Shown here: positions 48,752-56,880 of the stretch, piece by piece
Layout of the letters: the number at the start of each line of letters is the position of its first letter
Numbering within the stretch: the stretch's first letter is position 1
Assembly (NCBI GenBank): GCA_965199555.1
Contig: CBDASJ010000024.1
Span: 124,001-188,000 of the forward strand
Source: LMUY01 sp965199555
GTDB lineage: Bacteria; Pseudomonadota; Alphaproteobacteria; Acetobacterales; Acetobacteraceae
Direction: 5' to 3'
DNA: 64,000 nt
The notes under the pieces: model-generated
The model's input: only the letters and a program-made list of their open reading frames with translations
Databases searched by the model: none
Told to the model about the DNA's origin: nothing
Made by a program: the position numbers and the translations under genes

Positions 48752-49708
48752 ATGCGACCGTTCCTGGATTTCGAGAAGCCGATTGCCGAACTGGAAGGCA
48801 AGATCGAAGAACTCCGGCAGATGCAGGAGCCCGGCGGCATCAACATCGCCGAAGAGATCGCCCGGCTGACGGACAAGGCGGACAAGCAGCTCCGCACCAC
48901 CTACACGCGGCTGAACGCCTGGCAGAAGGCGCAGGTCGCCCGCCACCCGGACCGCCCGCACGCCCTGGCGTACCTGCGGGCGCTGATCACCGACTACACC
49001 CCGCTGGCCGGCGACCGAGCGTTTGCCGAGGACGCGGCCGTGGTGGGCGGCCTGGGCCGGTTCGGCGGCCGGCCGGTGGTGGTGATCGGCACGGAAAAGG
49101 GCGACGACACGGAAAGCCGCGTCACCCATAATTTCGGCATGGCCAAGCCGGAAGGCTACCGCAAGGCGCGCCGCCTGATCGAGCTGGCCGGCCGCTTCGG
49201 CCTGCCCTTGCTCACCTTCATCGACACGGCCGGTGCGTTCCCGGGCATCGAGGCGGAAGCGCGTGGGCAGGCGGAGGCGATCGCCCGCTCGGTGGAGGCG
49301 TGCCTGGCCGCGCCGGTGCCGATCGTCGCCACCATCATCGGCGAAGGCGGCTCCGGCGGTGCAATCGCGCTGGCGACCGGCGACCGGGTGCTGATGCTGG
49401 AGCACGCGATCTATTCCGTCATCTCTCCCGAGGGATGCGCCTCCATCCTGTGGCGCGACGCTGCTCAGGCCGCGGTGGCGGCCGAGGCCCTGCGGCTCAC
49501 CGCGGAAGATCTGCGCGCGCTGCGCCTGGTCGATGCCGTGGTGGGGGAGCCGCTGGGCGGCGCCCATCGCGACCCGGCGGCGACGATCCAAACCGTGGGC
49601 GAGGCGATCGGCCAGGCCTTGTCCAGCCTGGACGGGTTGAACGGCGCCACCCTGGTCGCCCGGCGGCGGGAAAAATACTTGGCCATGGGGCGCGACAACC
49701 CCGGCTGA
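48752..49708 (+). CDS. accA: Acetyl-CoA carboxylase carboxyltransferase subunit alpha
   Basis: A 318-residue AccA, half of the carboxyltransferase that makes malonyl-CoA for fatty-acid synthesis with AccD. Family-typical parts are FLDFEKPIAELEGKIEELRQ, HNFGMAKPEGYRKARRLIEL, TFIDTAGAFPGIEAEARGQA and IGEGGSGGAIALATGDRVLM. The ATG at 48752 begins the conserved helix. A TACAGC box lies nine bases before it and no ribosome site is seen, so the message may be leaderless or nearly so. Confidence 0.96.
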   Translation: MRPFLDFEKPIAELEGKIEELRQMQEPGGINIAEEIARLTDKADKQLRTTYTRLNAWQKAQVARHPDRPHALAYLRALITDYTPLAGDRAFAEDAAVVGGLGRFGGRPVVVIGTEKGDDTESRVTHNFGMAKPEGYRKARRLIELAGRFGLPLLTFIDTAGAFPGIEAEARGQAEAIARSVEACLAAPVPIVATIIGEGGSGGAIALATGDRVLMLEHAIYSVISPEGCASILWRDAAQAAVAAEALRLTAEDLRALRLVDAVVGEPLGGAHRDPAATIQTVGEAIGQALSSLDGLNGATLVARRREKYLAMGRDNPG

Positions 49709-49712
49709 CGCG

Positions 49713-49973
49713 TCAGGACGCGAGCTGGTAGCCCCGCGACTGCATGCAACTGCGGATCTGCTGCCGCTGCGGCTCGCTGGACGAGAACAGGGCGCGGATC
49801 GCCGAGGTGGGCGTGGCATTGGCACTGCGCAACGCGGCTGTGTCCGCCTGTTTACGGCACCGATCCAGGTCGGTCTGGTAGCGGAAGGCGGCGTGGTCGC
49901 CGGCCATCGGCGGATCGTACGACGCGCAGGCGGACAGGCACAGCAGGGCGGCAGCGGCGACGAGGCGAAGCAT
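49713..49973 (-). CDS. Small lipoprotein of unknown function
   Basis: An 86-residue protein with a lipoprotein signal (MLRLVAAAALLCLSACASYD; lipobox LSAC). The mature part has a pair of cysteines (DRCRKQAD and RSCMQSRGY) that could form a disulfide. AAAGGAG precedes the ATG, which supports this start over one six codons upstream. Similar short lipoproteins with two cysteines are common in Rhodospirillales, with no assigned role. Confidence 0.82.
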   Translation of the reverse strand: MLRLVAAAALLCLSACASYDPPMAGDHAAFRYQTDLDRCRKQADTAALRSANATPTSAIRALFSSSEPQRQQIRSCMQSRGYQLAS

Positions 49974-50095
49974 GCAGGCTCCTTTGGACAAGCCCGCCCG
50001 ATGTCTTCCCGCTCTGTTACAGAACGATATCAGCCTGCCCGCCGGCGCGATTTCGCCATTGCCGACCCGGCGGGTGCAATGGTTATTCTGCTTCT

Positions 50096-50956
50096 ATGGT
50101 CCAAATACCGCCCGTTCCCGGACACCCACGGCGCCGCTGCGGACGGATCAAGCAGCACGCAACCGCGCTGACGCTGGCAGTTCTTGGGCTCGCCGGCTGC
50201 GCCGTGCCGCCGCCGGGGCCCGGAAGCATCCCGCCGGTTTCCGTCAGCGGGTCGCGCATGGCCCCGCAGCCGCTGCCCGCGCGCCTCACCCTGCCGCCGG
50301 GGCCGGGGCTCCACCCGGTGGTCATCTTGCTGCATGGCTGCGGCGGGATCAGCCCCAACACCGCGGCCTGGGCCGACCGGTTGGGCGAATGGGGCTACGG
50401 TTCGCTCGTGCTCGACAGCCTCACGCCGCGCGGCGTGACGTCGGTTTGTGCGCGCGACCGGCAACCGCTGGTGACGGCAGCCGATCGGGCGGGTGACGTG
50501 ATCGCCGCGGCGCGCTGGCTGCAAAGCCAGCCTGGCGTGGATGGCGCCCGCATCGCCGTGATCGGCGAGTCCCACGGTGGCGGCACGGCGGCCAGGCTCG
50601 CGAACCGCCCGTTCGTCGAGGCAGCCGGAGGGCAGATCAAGGCGGCGATCGATTATTACGGCCCCTGCCGGGATCCGGGCAGCTATGGCGGGCTGCCGCT
50701 GCTCGTCCTAGCCGGCGAGGCGGACACGTGGAGCGATCCGGCCCGGCTGTGCACCGCGTTCAAGGCGGCGCAACCACCGGGCAGCCCCATCACCGTGGCA
50801 ACCTACCCCGGCGCGGTGCATGGCTTCGATAACCCCCGCAACCGCCGGCTGCGCTTCGAGGAGGGGCATCCGATGCAGTACGATGCATCGGCTGCGGCGG
50901 ACAGCATCAAGCGCGTGCACGCCTTCCTGCAGCAGATGATCGGCCCCGGCGGCTAG
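50096..50956 (+). CDS. Dienelactone hydrolase-like lipoprotein
   Basis: A 286-residue alpha/beta hydrolase with a basic leader, a hydrophobic run and a lipobox (LGLAGC), so it is probably membrane-anchored. Core motifs are HPVVILLHGCGGISPNTAAW (oxyanion region), nucleophile Ser in IAVIGESHGGGTA, an acid in AGEADTWSDP, and His in YPGAVHGFDN. Classical dienelactone hydrolase uses Cys; Ser here suggests a general esterase. The stop is three bases from the converging hyuB stop. Confidence 0.88.
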   Translation: MVQIPPVPGHPRRRCGRIKQHATALTLAVLGLAGCAVPPPGPGSIPPVSVSGSRMAPQPLPARLTLPPGPGLHPVVILLHGCGGISPNTAAWADRLGEWGYGSLVLDSLTPRGVTSVCARDRQPLVTAADRAGDVIAAARWLQSQPGVDGARIAVIGESHGGGTAARLANRPFVEAAGGQIKAAIDYYGPCRDPGSYGGLPLLVLAGEADTWSDPARLCTAFKAAQPPGSPITVATYPGAVHGFDNPRNRRLRFEEGHPMQYDASAAADSIKRVHAFLQQMIGPGG

Positions 50957-50959
50957 CGC

Positions 50960-52618
50960 CTACGTTTCCGGTCTCTCCGACGCGACGTATCCCCCCGCGA
51001 CGTCGGCGGCGCGGGCCACGGGATCGCGCTGCGCCGGGTCGCCGAAGCCGCCGCCGCCGGAGGTTTCCAGTCGGATGACGTCGCCGCGCCGCAGCCGCAG
51101 GTTGCCGACCTTGGACGGCAGGGCCTCCTGCTCGCCGTCGCGCAGCAGCCACAGCCGTCCGGACGCGCCCGGCCCGCCGCCGGCCAGGCCGTACGGCTGG
51201 TGCTTGAACCGCTCCAGGTTGGCGGTGAACACGGCCTCCGGACAGTCGACCCGCCATTCGCGCACCAGCCCAGTGCCGCCGCGGTGGCGCCCGGCGCCCC
51301 CCGTGCCGGGCAGGAGCTCGTAGCGGGTGACGGTCAACGGCAGCTCGCTTTCGATCATCTCGATCGGGATGTTGGCGTTGTTGTGCATGCCGCTGGAGTA
51401 GGCGTTCAGCCCGTCCTGCTGCGGGTGGCCGCCGCCGCCACCGACCTCGATCTCCACCAGCACGTCGCGCTCGCCCGCGGCACCGATGGTTTGGAAGGTG
51501 CAAACGTAGCTGGCGCCGTAATACGCGGCGGGGATGCGGTCCGGCACCGCCCCGTGCAGCGCGCCCAGCAAGGTGGTCGCCAGCCGGTGCGACACGACGA
51601 TGCGGTTGGCCACCGGCGCCGGATGCAGGGCGTGCACGACCGAGCCTTCGCGCGCCACCACCTGGACCGGGCGATAGCAGCCAGCATTGGCGGGGATCGG
51701 CACGTCGGCGCAAGCCATCACCGCGTACGACACGGCGGAGCCGGACGAAGCCAGCGTCGCGTTGATCGGCCCGAGCGCCTGCGGGCCGGAGCCGGACAGG
51801 TCGACCACCATCGACTCGCCGGCGATCTCAACCGCGGCGTGGATGCGGATCGGCTGATCGGTCAGCCCGTCATCGTCGATGAAGTCCTCGAACTCGTAGC
51901 GCCCATCCGGCATGCGGCCGATCATCGCCCGCATCGCCGCTTCCGAACTGTCGAGGATGCGGGTGCAGGCGGCAACCAGGGTGGCCGCGCCGTAGCGTCG
52001 GGCGAGCTTGACCAGGTTGGCTTCCCCCACCGCCAGCGAAGCGAGCTGCGCTTGCAGGTCGCCCCACAGCATGTCCGGGCGGCGCACGTTCTGCCGCATC
52101 ATGGCCAGGATCTCGGCATTGAGGGTGCCGCGGCGGACCAGCCGCATCGGCGGGATGCGCAGCCCTTCCTGGAACACTTCCGTGGCGTTGGCCGCGTAGC
52201 TGCCGGCTGCCAGCCCGCCCATGTCGAGGTGGTGGCAAAGCGTGCCGACGATGGCGACGCGGTGGTTGTCCACGAACACCGGGCGGAACGCCAGCAAGTC
52301 CGGGATGTGCTGGCCGCCGCAATACGGGTCGTTGGTGATCACCACGTCCCCGTCCTCCCAGCCCCCCAGCGGCAGGAAGTCACGGACGATGGTGAGCAGG
52401 CCGGCGCCCATCGAGTTCAGGTGCTGCGGAATGCGGGCGGATTGCGCGACGTTGAAGCCGTCGCGGTCGAACACGGCGGTGGAATAATCCAGCAGCTCCC
52501 GCACCACCGTGGACCGGCTGGTGCGCCAGACCGTCACGTCCATCTCCGCCGCCGCGGCGGTGAGAGCGTTGCGCAGAACCTCCAACTCGATGGGGCCGAG
52601 GGCGGCGGTGTCAGCCAT
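50960..52618 (-). CDS. hyuB: Hydantoinase B / oxoprolinase-type subunit
   Basis: A 552-residue HyuB-type subunit, which with HyuA cleaves N-methylhydantoin, 5-oxoproline or related cyclic amides using ATP. Conserved parts are IELEVLRNALTAAAAEMDVT, FDRDGFNVAQSARIPQHLNS, VVITNDPYCGGQHIPDLLAF and the C-terminal VIRLETSGGGGFGDPAQRDP. The ATG lies eight bases inside the end of hyuA, so the two are co-translated. Substrate is uncertain; acetone/acetophenone carboxylase-type relatives also exist. Confidence 0.92.
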   Translation of the reverse strand: MADTAALGPIELEVLRNALTAAAAEMDVTVWRTSRSTVVRELLDYSTAVFDRDGFNVAQSARIPQHLNSMGAGLLTIVRDFLPLGGWEDGDVVITNDPYCGGQHIPDLLAFRPVFVDNHRVAIVGTLCHHLDMGGLAAGSYAANATEVFQEGLRIPPMRLVRRGTLNAEILAMMRQNVRRPDMLWGDLQAQLASLAVGEANLVKLARRYGAATLVAACTRILDSSEAAMRAMIGRMPDGRYEFEDFIDDDGLTDQPIRIHAAVEIAGESMVVDLSGSGPQALGPINATLASSGSAVSYAVMACADVPIPANAGCYRPVQVVAREGSVVHALHPAPVANRIVVSHRLATTLLGALHGAVPDRIPAAYYGASYVCTFQTIGAAGERDVLVEIEVGGGGGHPQQDGLNAYSSGMHNNANIPIEMIESELPLTVTRYELLPGTGGAGRHRGGTGLVREWRVDCPEAVFTANLERFKHQPYGLAGGGPGASGRLWLLRDGEQEALPSKVGNLRLRRGDVIRLETSGGGGFGDPAQRDPVARAADVAGGYVASERPET

Positions 52619-54674
52619 GGGCGTGCTCCGGCAAGCGCCGCGCCAACAGCTCGCCATCCGGCCCCGGTTCGCATTGCCAGCCGGCGGCGACGAACACGGT
52701 GGTGTACGGCTCCTCGATCAGCACCGGGCCATGGAGCGGGGCGGTGATTTCCGTGCGGCGATGCACCGGGACGGTGCGCCACCTGCCGCGGAGGAACACG
52801 GGCCGCGGCGGCGGATTGTCCGCCACGGCCGCGGCGGCGCCCTGCCCGGCGGGGGCGGGCGGCAGCCGCCCGGTGGCGGTGAGCCGCAGGGTGACGAGCT
52901 CCACCGCGTCATCGGGGTTGGCGTAGGAAAAGCGCTGCGCGTGCAAGGCGTGGAAATCGTCCAGCAAGCGTCGCAGCGAGTCCATGTCCGGCCGCACGTC
53001 GCCCCACGGCACCACCAGCTCGAACGCTTGCCCGGCGTAGCGCATGTCGGCCGACAGGGACATCGCCCGACGCTGCGGCGCCACGCCATCTTCCTCCAGC
53101 AGCCGGGTCGCTTGCCCGCGCAACGCGGTGCAGGCCTGCGCCAGCGCCGGCAGGCTCGCCTCGGCCGCGGGCATGGGGCGGCTGCTGGCCAGGTCGTGCA
53201 CGATGTCGGAGTGCAGGATGCCGCTGGCCGAGAACGTGCTGGCATCCGCCGGGAACACCACCTGGTCCATCCCCAGCTCTTCCGCCACGGGGATGGCGTG
53301 CAACCCGCCGGCCCCGCCGAACGACAGCATCGCGAAGCGGCGCGGGTCCAGGCCCTTTTCGAACAGGCTGAGCCGGATGGCGGCGGCCAGGCTGGCGTTG
53401 GTGAGGGTCAGGATGCCTTCCGCCGCCGCTTCCAGTCCGAGGCCCAGGGGGTCCGCCACATGGGCCATGATGGCGGCCCTGGCGCCCGGCAGGTCCAGGG
53501 CCAAGGCGCCGCCCAGGAAATACCCGGCATCCAACCGACCCAGCACCAGGTTGGCGTCCGTCACCGTCGGCCGCGTGCCGCCCCGGCCGTAGCAGGCCGG
53601 GCCGGGGCGGGCGCCGGCGCTGTGCGGCCCCACCACCAACCGCCCGCCCGGCAGCACCCCGGCCAGGGAGCCGCCGCCCGCGCCGATCGTGCGGATCTCC
53701 ACCATGGGCAAGCGGACCGGCAGGCCGTCGACCTCGCCTTCCGTCATCAGCGTGACGGCGCCGTCCTGCACCACGCACACGTCGAAGCTGGTGCCCCCCA
53801 TGTCGACGCCCACCAGGTTGGGCAGCTGCAACCGGGCGGACGCGCGCTGTGCCGCCAGGGCGCCCCCGCTGGGGCCGGACAGCAGCAACCGCACCGGCTG
53901 CTCGCCGGCGGCCTCTGCGCTGAACACGCCGCCATTGGACTGCACCAGCAGCAGCCGGGCCGTCACCCCCGCCTCCTCCAAACGCGCCGCCAGGCGGACG
54001 AGGTAGGAGCGCACGATGGGGATCAACAGGGCGTTGAGCACGGTGGTCGAGCTGCGCTCGTATTCGCGGATTTCCGGGCTTACCGCTGTGGAGCAGGACA
54101 CCGGCAGGCCGGGCATCGCCGCCAGCAACCGGTCGCGCAGACTGTGCTCGTGCACCGGGTTGGCGTTGGCGTTCAGCAGAGTGATCGCCACCGCCTCCGC
54201 GTCCAACGCGCGCACCGCGGCCACCGCATCGGCCAGTGCGGCTTCGCTGAGCGGGTGCTCGATACTGCCGTCGGCGCGGACCCGCTCCGCGACGCCGACC
54301 CGGCGCTCCCGCGGGATCAGCGGCGGTTCGCGATGCGGCCGCAACCCGTAGACATCGCGCCGGGCGTGGCGGCCGATTTCCAGGATGTCGCGGAAGCCTG
54401 CCGTGGTGAGCAGCACGCCGCGGGCCAGCTTGCGTTCCAGCACCGCGTTGGTGGCGATGGTGGTGCCGTGCAGCAGGTAGCCGATCTCCGTCACGGCAAA
54501 GCCGAAGCGGTGCGCTGCCTCGGCCAGGCCGGCCATCAACCCGACGGACGGGTCCTCCGGCGTAGTTGCCGTTTTCAGGCTGTGCAGCGTGCCGGATCGC
54601 TCGTCCAGGATTTGCAGGTCGGTGAAGGTGCCACCGATGTCGATGCCGATCCGGATGCGCGCGGCCTTGTTCAC
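52611..54674 (-). CDS. hyuA: Hydantoinase A / oxoprolinase-type subunit
   Basis: A 687-residue HyuA-type subunit. It has the ASKHA-type nucleotide motifs IRIGIDIGGTFTDLQILD (N-terminus) and NLVGVDMGGTSFDVCVV (centre), LHGTTIATNAVLERKLARGV, and RTIGAGGGSLAGVLPGGRLV. The C-terminal part has MLSFGGAGGLHAIPVAEELG. The start is a GTG at 54674, chosen because homology begins there; the upstream in-frame run is low-complexity and unlike the family. It is the first gene of the hyuA-hyuB pair and diverges from a short unknown gene. Confidence 0.92.
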   Translation of the reverse strand: MNKAARIRIGIDIGGTFTDLQILDERSGTLHSLKTATTPEDPSVGLMAGLAEAAHRFGFAVTEIGYLLHGTTIATNAVLERKLARGVLLTTAGFRDILEIGRHARRDVYGLRPHREPPLIPRERRVGVAERVRADGSIEHPLSEAALADAVAAVRALDAEAVAITLLNANANPVHEHSLRDRLLAAMPGLPVSCSTAVSPEIREYERSSTTVLNALLIPIVRSYLVRLAARLEEAGVTARLLLVQSNGGVFSAEAAGEQPVRLLLSGPSGGALAAQRASARLQLPNLVGVDMGGTSFDVCVVQDGAVTLMTEGEVDGLPVRLPMVEIRTIGAGGGSLAGVLPGGRLVVGPHSAGARPGPACYGRGGTRPTVTDANLVLGRLDAGYFLGGALALDLPGARAAIMAHVADPLGLGLEAAAEGILTLTNASLAAAIRLSLFEKGLDPRRFAMLSFGGAGGLHAIPVAEELGMDQVVFPADASTFSASGILHSDIVHDLASSRPMPAAEASLPALAQACTALRGQATRLLEEDGVAPQRRAMSLSADMRYAGQAFELVVPWGDVRPDMDSLRRLLDDFHALHAQRFSYANPDDAVELVTLRLTATGRLPPAPAGQGAAAAVADNPPPRPVFLRGRWRTVPVHRRTEITAPLHGPVLIEEPYTTVFVAAGWQCEPGPDGELLARRLPEHAHG

Positions 54675-54843
54675 GCCCGTGCCCGAACCCAGCTCATCGT
54701 AACCACCTTTGCACCCCATCCGCTGCGGACGCTGGCACAGTCTCCCACGCCCGTGAAGCGCGGCGTCCGGCGCTTGCCATCTGCGGCGGGCTGACGCAGC
54801 TTCGGCGTCCGGCCCGGCGCGTGGTGGGTGAAATGGGGCAGGG

Positions 54844-55050
54844 TTGGACGAGACGGTAGGCGGCGCCTCGCTGGAAGACTTGGTCCTCGCGGCCCGGCAC
54901 CTGGAAGACCTGGAAATCTTCGTCGGCCAGCGTTCACGCATGCATCCTGGCCCGGGCTGGGGCGTGGTGCTGGGCATCCTGCGCCGCGACCTGGCCATCG
55001 TGAGGACCGAGCTACAAGACCGGGACGGCGCGCCGCCGGGCTGCGGCTAG
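54844..55050 (+). CDS. Small protein of unknown function (68 aa)
   Basis: A 68-residue acidic protein from a TTG start with GGGGCAGGG just upstream: SLEDLVLAARHLEDLEIFVG, then GWGVVLGILRRDLAIVRTEL. Its composition (leucine/aspartate helices) is more protein-like than that of antisense frames nearby. No family is recognised. It overlaps the end of the HAD gene by four bases in convergent orientation. Real status is uncertain. Confidence 0.45.
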   Translation: MDETVGGASLEDLVLAARHLEDLEIFVGQRSRMHPGPGWGVVLGILRRDLAIVRTELQDRDGAPPGCG

Positions 55051-55766
55051 GCCGCGCGCTCCGCCTGGTGCGCCTGCACCATCGCGTCCAGGCTGGGATA
55101 GCGGAAATCGTAGCGTCCTCCCGGGGCGGGCATCGTGGCGCCCCACCCGTCCTGGCGATGCCGCCGGTCGATCCATGCGGACGCAAGGCCGCGCTGCTTG
55201 GCCGGGACGTGGTCGTGGAACAGGCTTTGCGCCGTGTGCAGGATACGGTCCGCCGGCACGCCCCGCGCCGCCATCCCGGCCAGCAGGTAATCGAAATTGG
55301 CGAGCGCAGGCTTATAGGAGCCGATTTCCTCCGCCGTGAACACCGCGTCGAAAACCACGCCGAGCCGCCGGTTGCTGGCGGCAAAGCTTTGCCGGTCGAT
55401 GTTCGACAGGATGACCAACTGGAAATGCTGCTTCAGGTAGCGCAACGAAGCCACCGAGTCGGCAAAGGCCGGCCAGTCGGGCACGGACGCGCCGAAGGCC
55501 CGGTGGGCCGCTTCCGGCATCGACGCGCCGAACTCCGCGGCGAGGCGGCGATGCACCTGCGCCAGGATGTCCGGGTAGGGCATGCCGGGCGTTGCCGCCT
55601 CCTGCTCGGTTTCCAGCGCAGCAAAGCGTTGGAGCACCGCGTCGCCGGGCAGCGTCACCCCCGCATGGTCCAGCAACGGTTGCAGCGCGGTGCCGATGCC
55701 GGCTTCCCAATCGATAAGGGTGCCGTAGCAGTCGAAGGTGAGGGCGGTGAAATCGCTTAAACGCAT
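55047..55766 (-). CDS. HAD-superfamily hydrolase (haloacid dehalogenase type II-like)
   Basis: A 239-residue HAD hydrolase. Motif I is ALTFDCYGTLIDWEAGIGTA (Asp nucleophile), motif II VILSNIDRQSFAASN, motif III Lys in GSYKPALANFDYL, and motif IV ASAWIDRRHRQ. The DCYGTLIDW and SYKP signature fits type II haloacid dehalogenase-like phosphatases. Motif IV lacks the usual DD pair, as in true haloacid dehalogenases, so dehalogenase-like chemistry is possible. I start at the ATG (MRLSDF) 18 codons into the open frame, because the core strand follows at once. Confidence 0.9.
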   Translation of the reverse strand: MRLSDFTALTFDCYGTLIDWEAGIGTALQPLLDHAGVTLPGDAVLQRFAALETEQEAATPGMPYPDILAQVHRRLAAEFGASMPEAAHRAFGASVPDWPAFADSVASLRYLKQHFQLVILSNIDRQSFAASNRRLGVVFDAVFTAEEIGSYKPALANFDYLLAGMAARGVPADRILHTAQSLFHDHVPAKQRGLASAWIDRRHRQDGWGATMPAPGGRYDFRYPSLDAMVQAHQAERAA

Positions 55767-55909
55767 CCCGTGGCTCCAAGCAGTTCCCGCACCGCGAGTG
55801 GAAAGATGCCAATCCGGCACATTCCGCAGCCAAACGACGGCACATGCCCCGCGCCGGGGATGTGACGCAGATGGCAGGCGTGTAGTGCCCGGACGGTTAC
55901 AACACGGGG

Positions 55910-56320
55910 ATGGTCGCTGGAATGATGGGTTTGCTGTTTTCTGCGCAAGGACGCCTCAACCGCTCGCGCTTCTGGCTGGCCAGCCTCGGCTTCGGCTTGG
56001 CGCTTGCGATCGTGTTCGGCATCGTCGGGTTCATTCTTCAGCAGATCGCCCCGTTGCAGATGGACACGGACGGCACGATCAAGCTCGTGGGCACTGCCGC
56101 GATCCCTTATGTCCTGCTTGGGCTGCTGTACGGCGTGGTCAGCCTATGGGTCGGGCTGTGCCTGGGCATCAAGCGCTACCACGACCTGGACAAGTCGGGC
56201 GCCTGGTTGCTCGTGCTGCTGGTGCCCGTCGTCGGCGGCTTGATCTACTTCGTCCAGGCGGGCTGCTTGCGCGGCACGGTCGGCACGAACCGCTATGGCA
56301 TGGACCTCGTGGAGACGTAA
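55910..56320 (+). CDS. DUF805 family membrane protein
   Basis: A 136-residue protein with four hydrophobic helices. DUF805 signature: FSAQGRLNRSRFWLASLGFG at the start, LCLGIKRYHDLDKSGAWLLV in the third quarter and GTVGTNRYGMDL at the end. DUF805 proteins (YhaH-like) are inner-membrane proteins of unknown role. An ATG four codons downstream is an alternative. A hairpin terminator follows 16 bp after the stop. Confidence 0.9.
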   Translation: MVAGMMGLLFSAQGRLNRSRFWLASLGFGLALAIVFGIVGFILQQIAPLQMDTDGTIKLVGTAAIPYVLLGLLYGVVSLWVGLCLGIKRYHDLDKSGAWLLVLLVPVVGGLIYFVQAGCLRGTVGTNRYGMDLVET

Positions 56321-56336
56321 GTCTTTCTTGAGCTTG

Positions 56337-56363
56337 CGGCGGCACGGTTGTGCCGCCGTTACT
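56337..56363 (+). terminator. Terminator after DUF805 gene
   Basis: CGGCGGCAC and GTGCCGCCG pair perfectly (9 bp) around GGTT, followed by TTACTT. It overlaps the last codons of the converging acidic-protein gene. Confidence 0.75.
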
Positions 56364-56601
56364 TGCTCATGTTGTGGATGTTGTGGATAATCCGGATCGA
56401 CGTGAACAACCCGGCCAGTGAATGCTGGTCCAAGGGACCCACAAACAGCTGGTGGGTGGGGTCCTTCACCTCCGGCATCTCATCCTCACCGCCTTGATCG
56501 GCGGCATCGTCCGCGTCCGAGCTTTCCGGAAGCTTGTCCAGAATGGTTTGCAGGGCGGCGATCACCGCGAGCGCCTGCTCCGCCTTTCGGTCATTCGACA
56601 T
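56359..56601 (-). CDS. Small acidic protein of unknown function
   Basis: An 80-residue protein: a helical start (DRKAEQALAVIAALQTILDK), a strongly acidic centre (SSDADDAADQGGEDEMPEV) and a tail with LFVGPLDQHSLAGLFTSIRI. No family is recognised. A GTG five codons upstream is another possible start. Upstream lies an AT-rich stretch that could hold its promoter, and its 3' end reaches into the DUF805 terminator. It may be recently acquired or species-specific. Confidence 0.5.
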   Translation of the reverse strand: MSNDRKAEQALAVIAALQTILDKLPESSDADDAADQGGEDEMPEVKDPTHQLFVGPLDQHSLAGLFTSIRIIHNIHNMSK

Positions 56602-56880
56602 TGATTGATATCCCACCGGGTGCTCGATTTTCGAGTATCCCGCAGCCCAAAGCTGCCACGGGCAAACCGGGCGTGGAAGTATCGGCCGTGATCCAAGATA
56701 ATAGAATATAGTGTAATATTAGTATACAGGCATCGTTGGATTGATTAATATTAAGTCCGACAGCCATTGGCTTAGCGTGTCCCGGAGTCCTGTCGACAAA
56801 ACGTGGTTATGGGTTATGAACCTATTGCCGAAACCTGATCAGACATGAACACGGTGACGTTTGTTCACACCCGGCCACGG
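56602..56880. other. Intergenic region with AT-rich island
   Basis: About 280 bp without a gene. Positions 56695-56760 are far richer in A and T than the rest of the window (for example GTGTAATATTAGTATAC and TTGATTAATATTAAGT), with several short AATATT palindromes. This may be a promoter/upstream element for the acidic protein or a trace of foreign DNA. No complete element or repeat ends are visible. Confidence 0.6.

Noticed and set aside
52509..54794. 761-codon plus-strand frame
   Set aside because: Antisense to hyuA, with His/Gln/Gly-rich shadow composition and no motif.
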